Assembly (NCBI GenBank): GCA_965261585.1
Contig: CBDHDN010000029.1
Location: forward strand, 124,001 to 188,000
DNA length: 64,000 nucleotides
Direction of reading: 5' to 3'
Source: CBDHDN01 sp965261585
Lineage (GTDB): Bacteria > Pseudomonadota > Alphaproteobacteria > UBA6615
In this document: positions 63,951-64,000 of the stretch, in pieces
Position numbering within the stretch: the first letter of the stretch is position 1
Layout: every line of letters starts with the position of its first letter
Notes under the pieces: model-generated
Database searches by the model: none
What the model saw: only the letters and a program-made list of their open reading frames with translations
What the model was told of the DNA's origin: nothing
Made by a program: the position numbers and the translations under genes

Positions 63951-64000
63951 GACAAGCGAAAAACTCAATGTGACCGTATCTTTTGTCGGAGATCTGATAG

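Overview
The window is GC-rich DNA with the gene content, codon use and insertion sequences of an alphaproteobacterium; I cannot place it below class. About two thirds of it (from the left edge to roughly 42.4 kb) looks like the inside of an integrative conjugative element or megaplasmid. The rest (42.5-64 kb) looks like a heavily rearranged catabolic region full of insertion sequences and gene remnants. No rRNA, tRNA or CRISPR array was seen.

Conjugative part. From 1 to 6.9 kb are plus-strand backbone genes: the C-terminal part of a strawberry-notch-type helicase, small conserved proteins, a SLOG-fold protein, a broken ssb and an intact ssb. From 13.6 to 17.8 kb, on the minus strand, lies the head of an F-type type IV secretion operon: AlpA-like HTH, traA, traL, traE, traK, traB, traV. 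Upstream of it is a frameshifted DUF2285-type gene. Further backbone genes at 35.6-39.3 kb are a truncated, frameshifted vWA/DUF2201 gene and a ParB-like protein.

Insertions and cargo. A three-gene serine-recombinase module (HTH, small protein, large recombinase) has entered the 3' end of traV. Its recombinase gene has in turn been split by a RIT (recombinase-in-trio) element with three overlapping tyrosine recombinases between perfect 88-bp inverted repeats. From 18.9 to 29.0 kb is a type I secretion locus (TolC, HlyD, frameshifted ABC exporter) with a 1463-residue repeat protein made of PPC-like and cadherin-like domains plus two short PPC-like relatives. Next come two LysR regulators (one truncated), a D-cysteine desulfhydrase-like gene, and a defence-island scrap (DUF4007-like gene and the start of an ATPase) cut by an IS91 element. 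At 39.6-41.8 kb is a lower-GC two-gene GTPase/GAP1 conflict-type system whose second gene is decayed and cut by an IS21 remnant.

Catabolic part. An AtuA-like protein with an N-terminal accessory domain, a hydantoinase B gene with broken neighbours, TRAP, TPP-enzyme and aldo/keto-reductase scraps, and two sterol-desaturase paralogues are present. One desaturase is split by an IS3-type element. Two inverted copies of this element are each flanked by 14-bp direct repeats. IS3, IS1182 and IS630 elements and a likely group II intron scrap follow. The right end has a zinc alcohol dehydrogenase with remnants of an older sugar ABC transporter, the second (intact) desaturase, and an intact sugar ABC uptake operon (binding protein, permease, ATPase).

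A recurring feature is the single-base frameshift in otherwise well preserved genes (ABC exporter, vWA gene, DUF2285 gene, istB, TRAP permease, desaturase and others), many in short homopolymers. They may be real decay or assembly errors.
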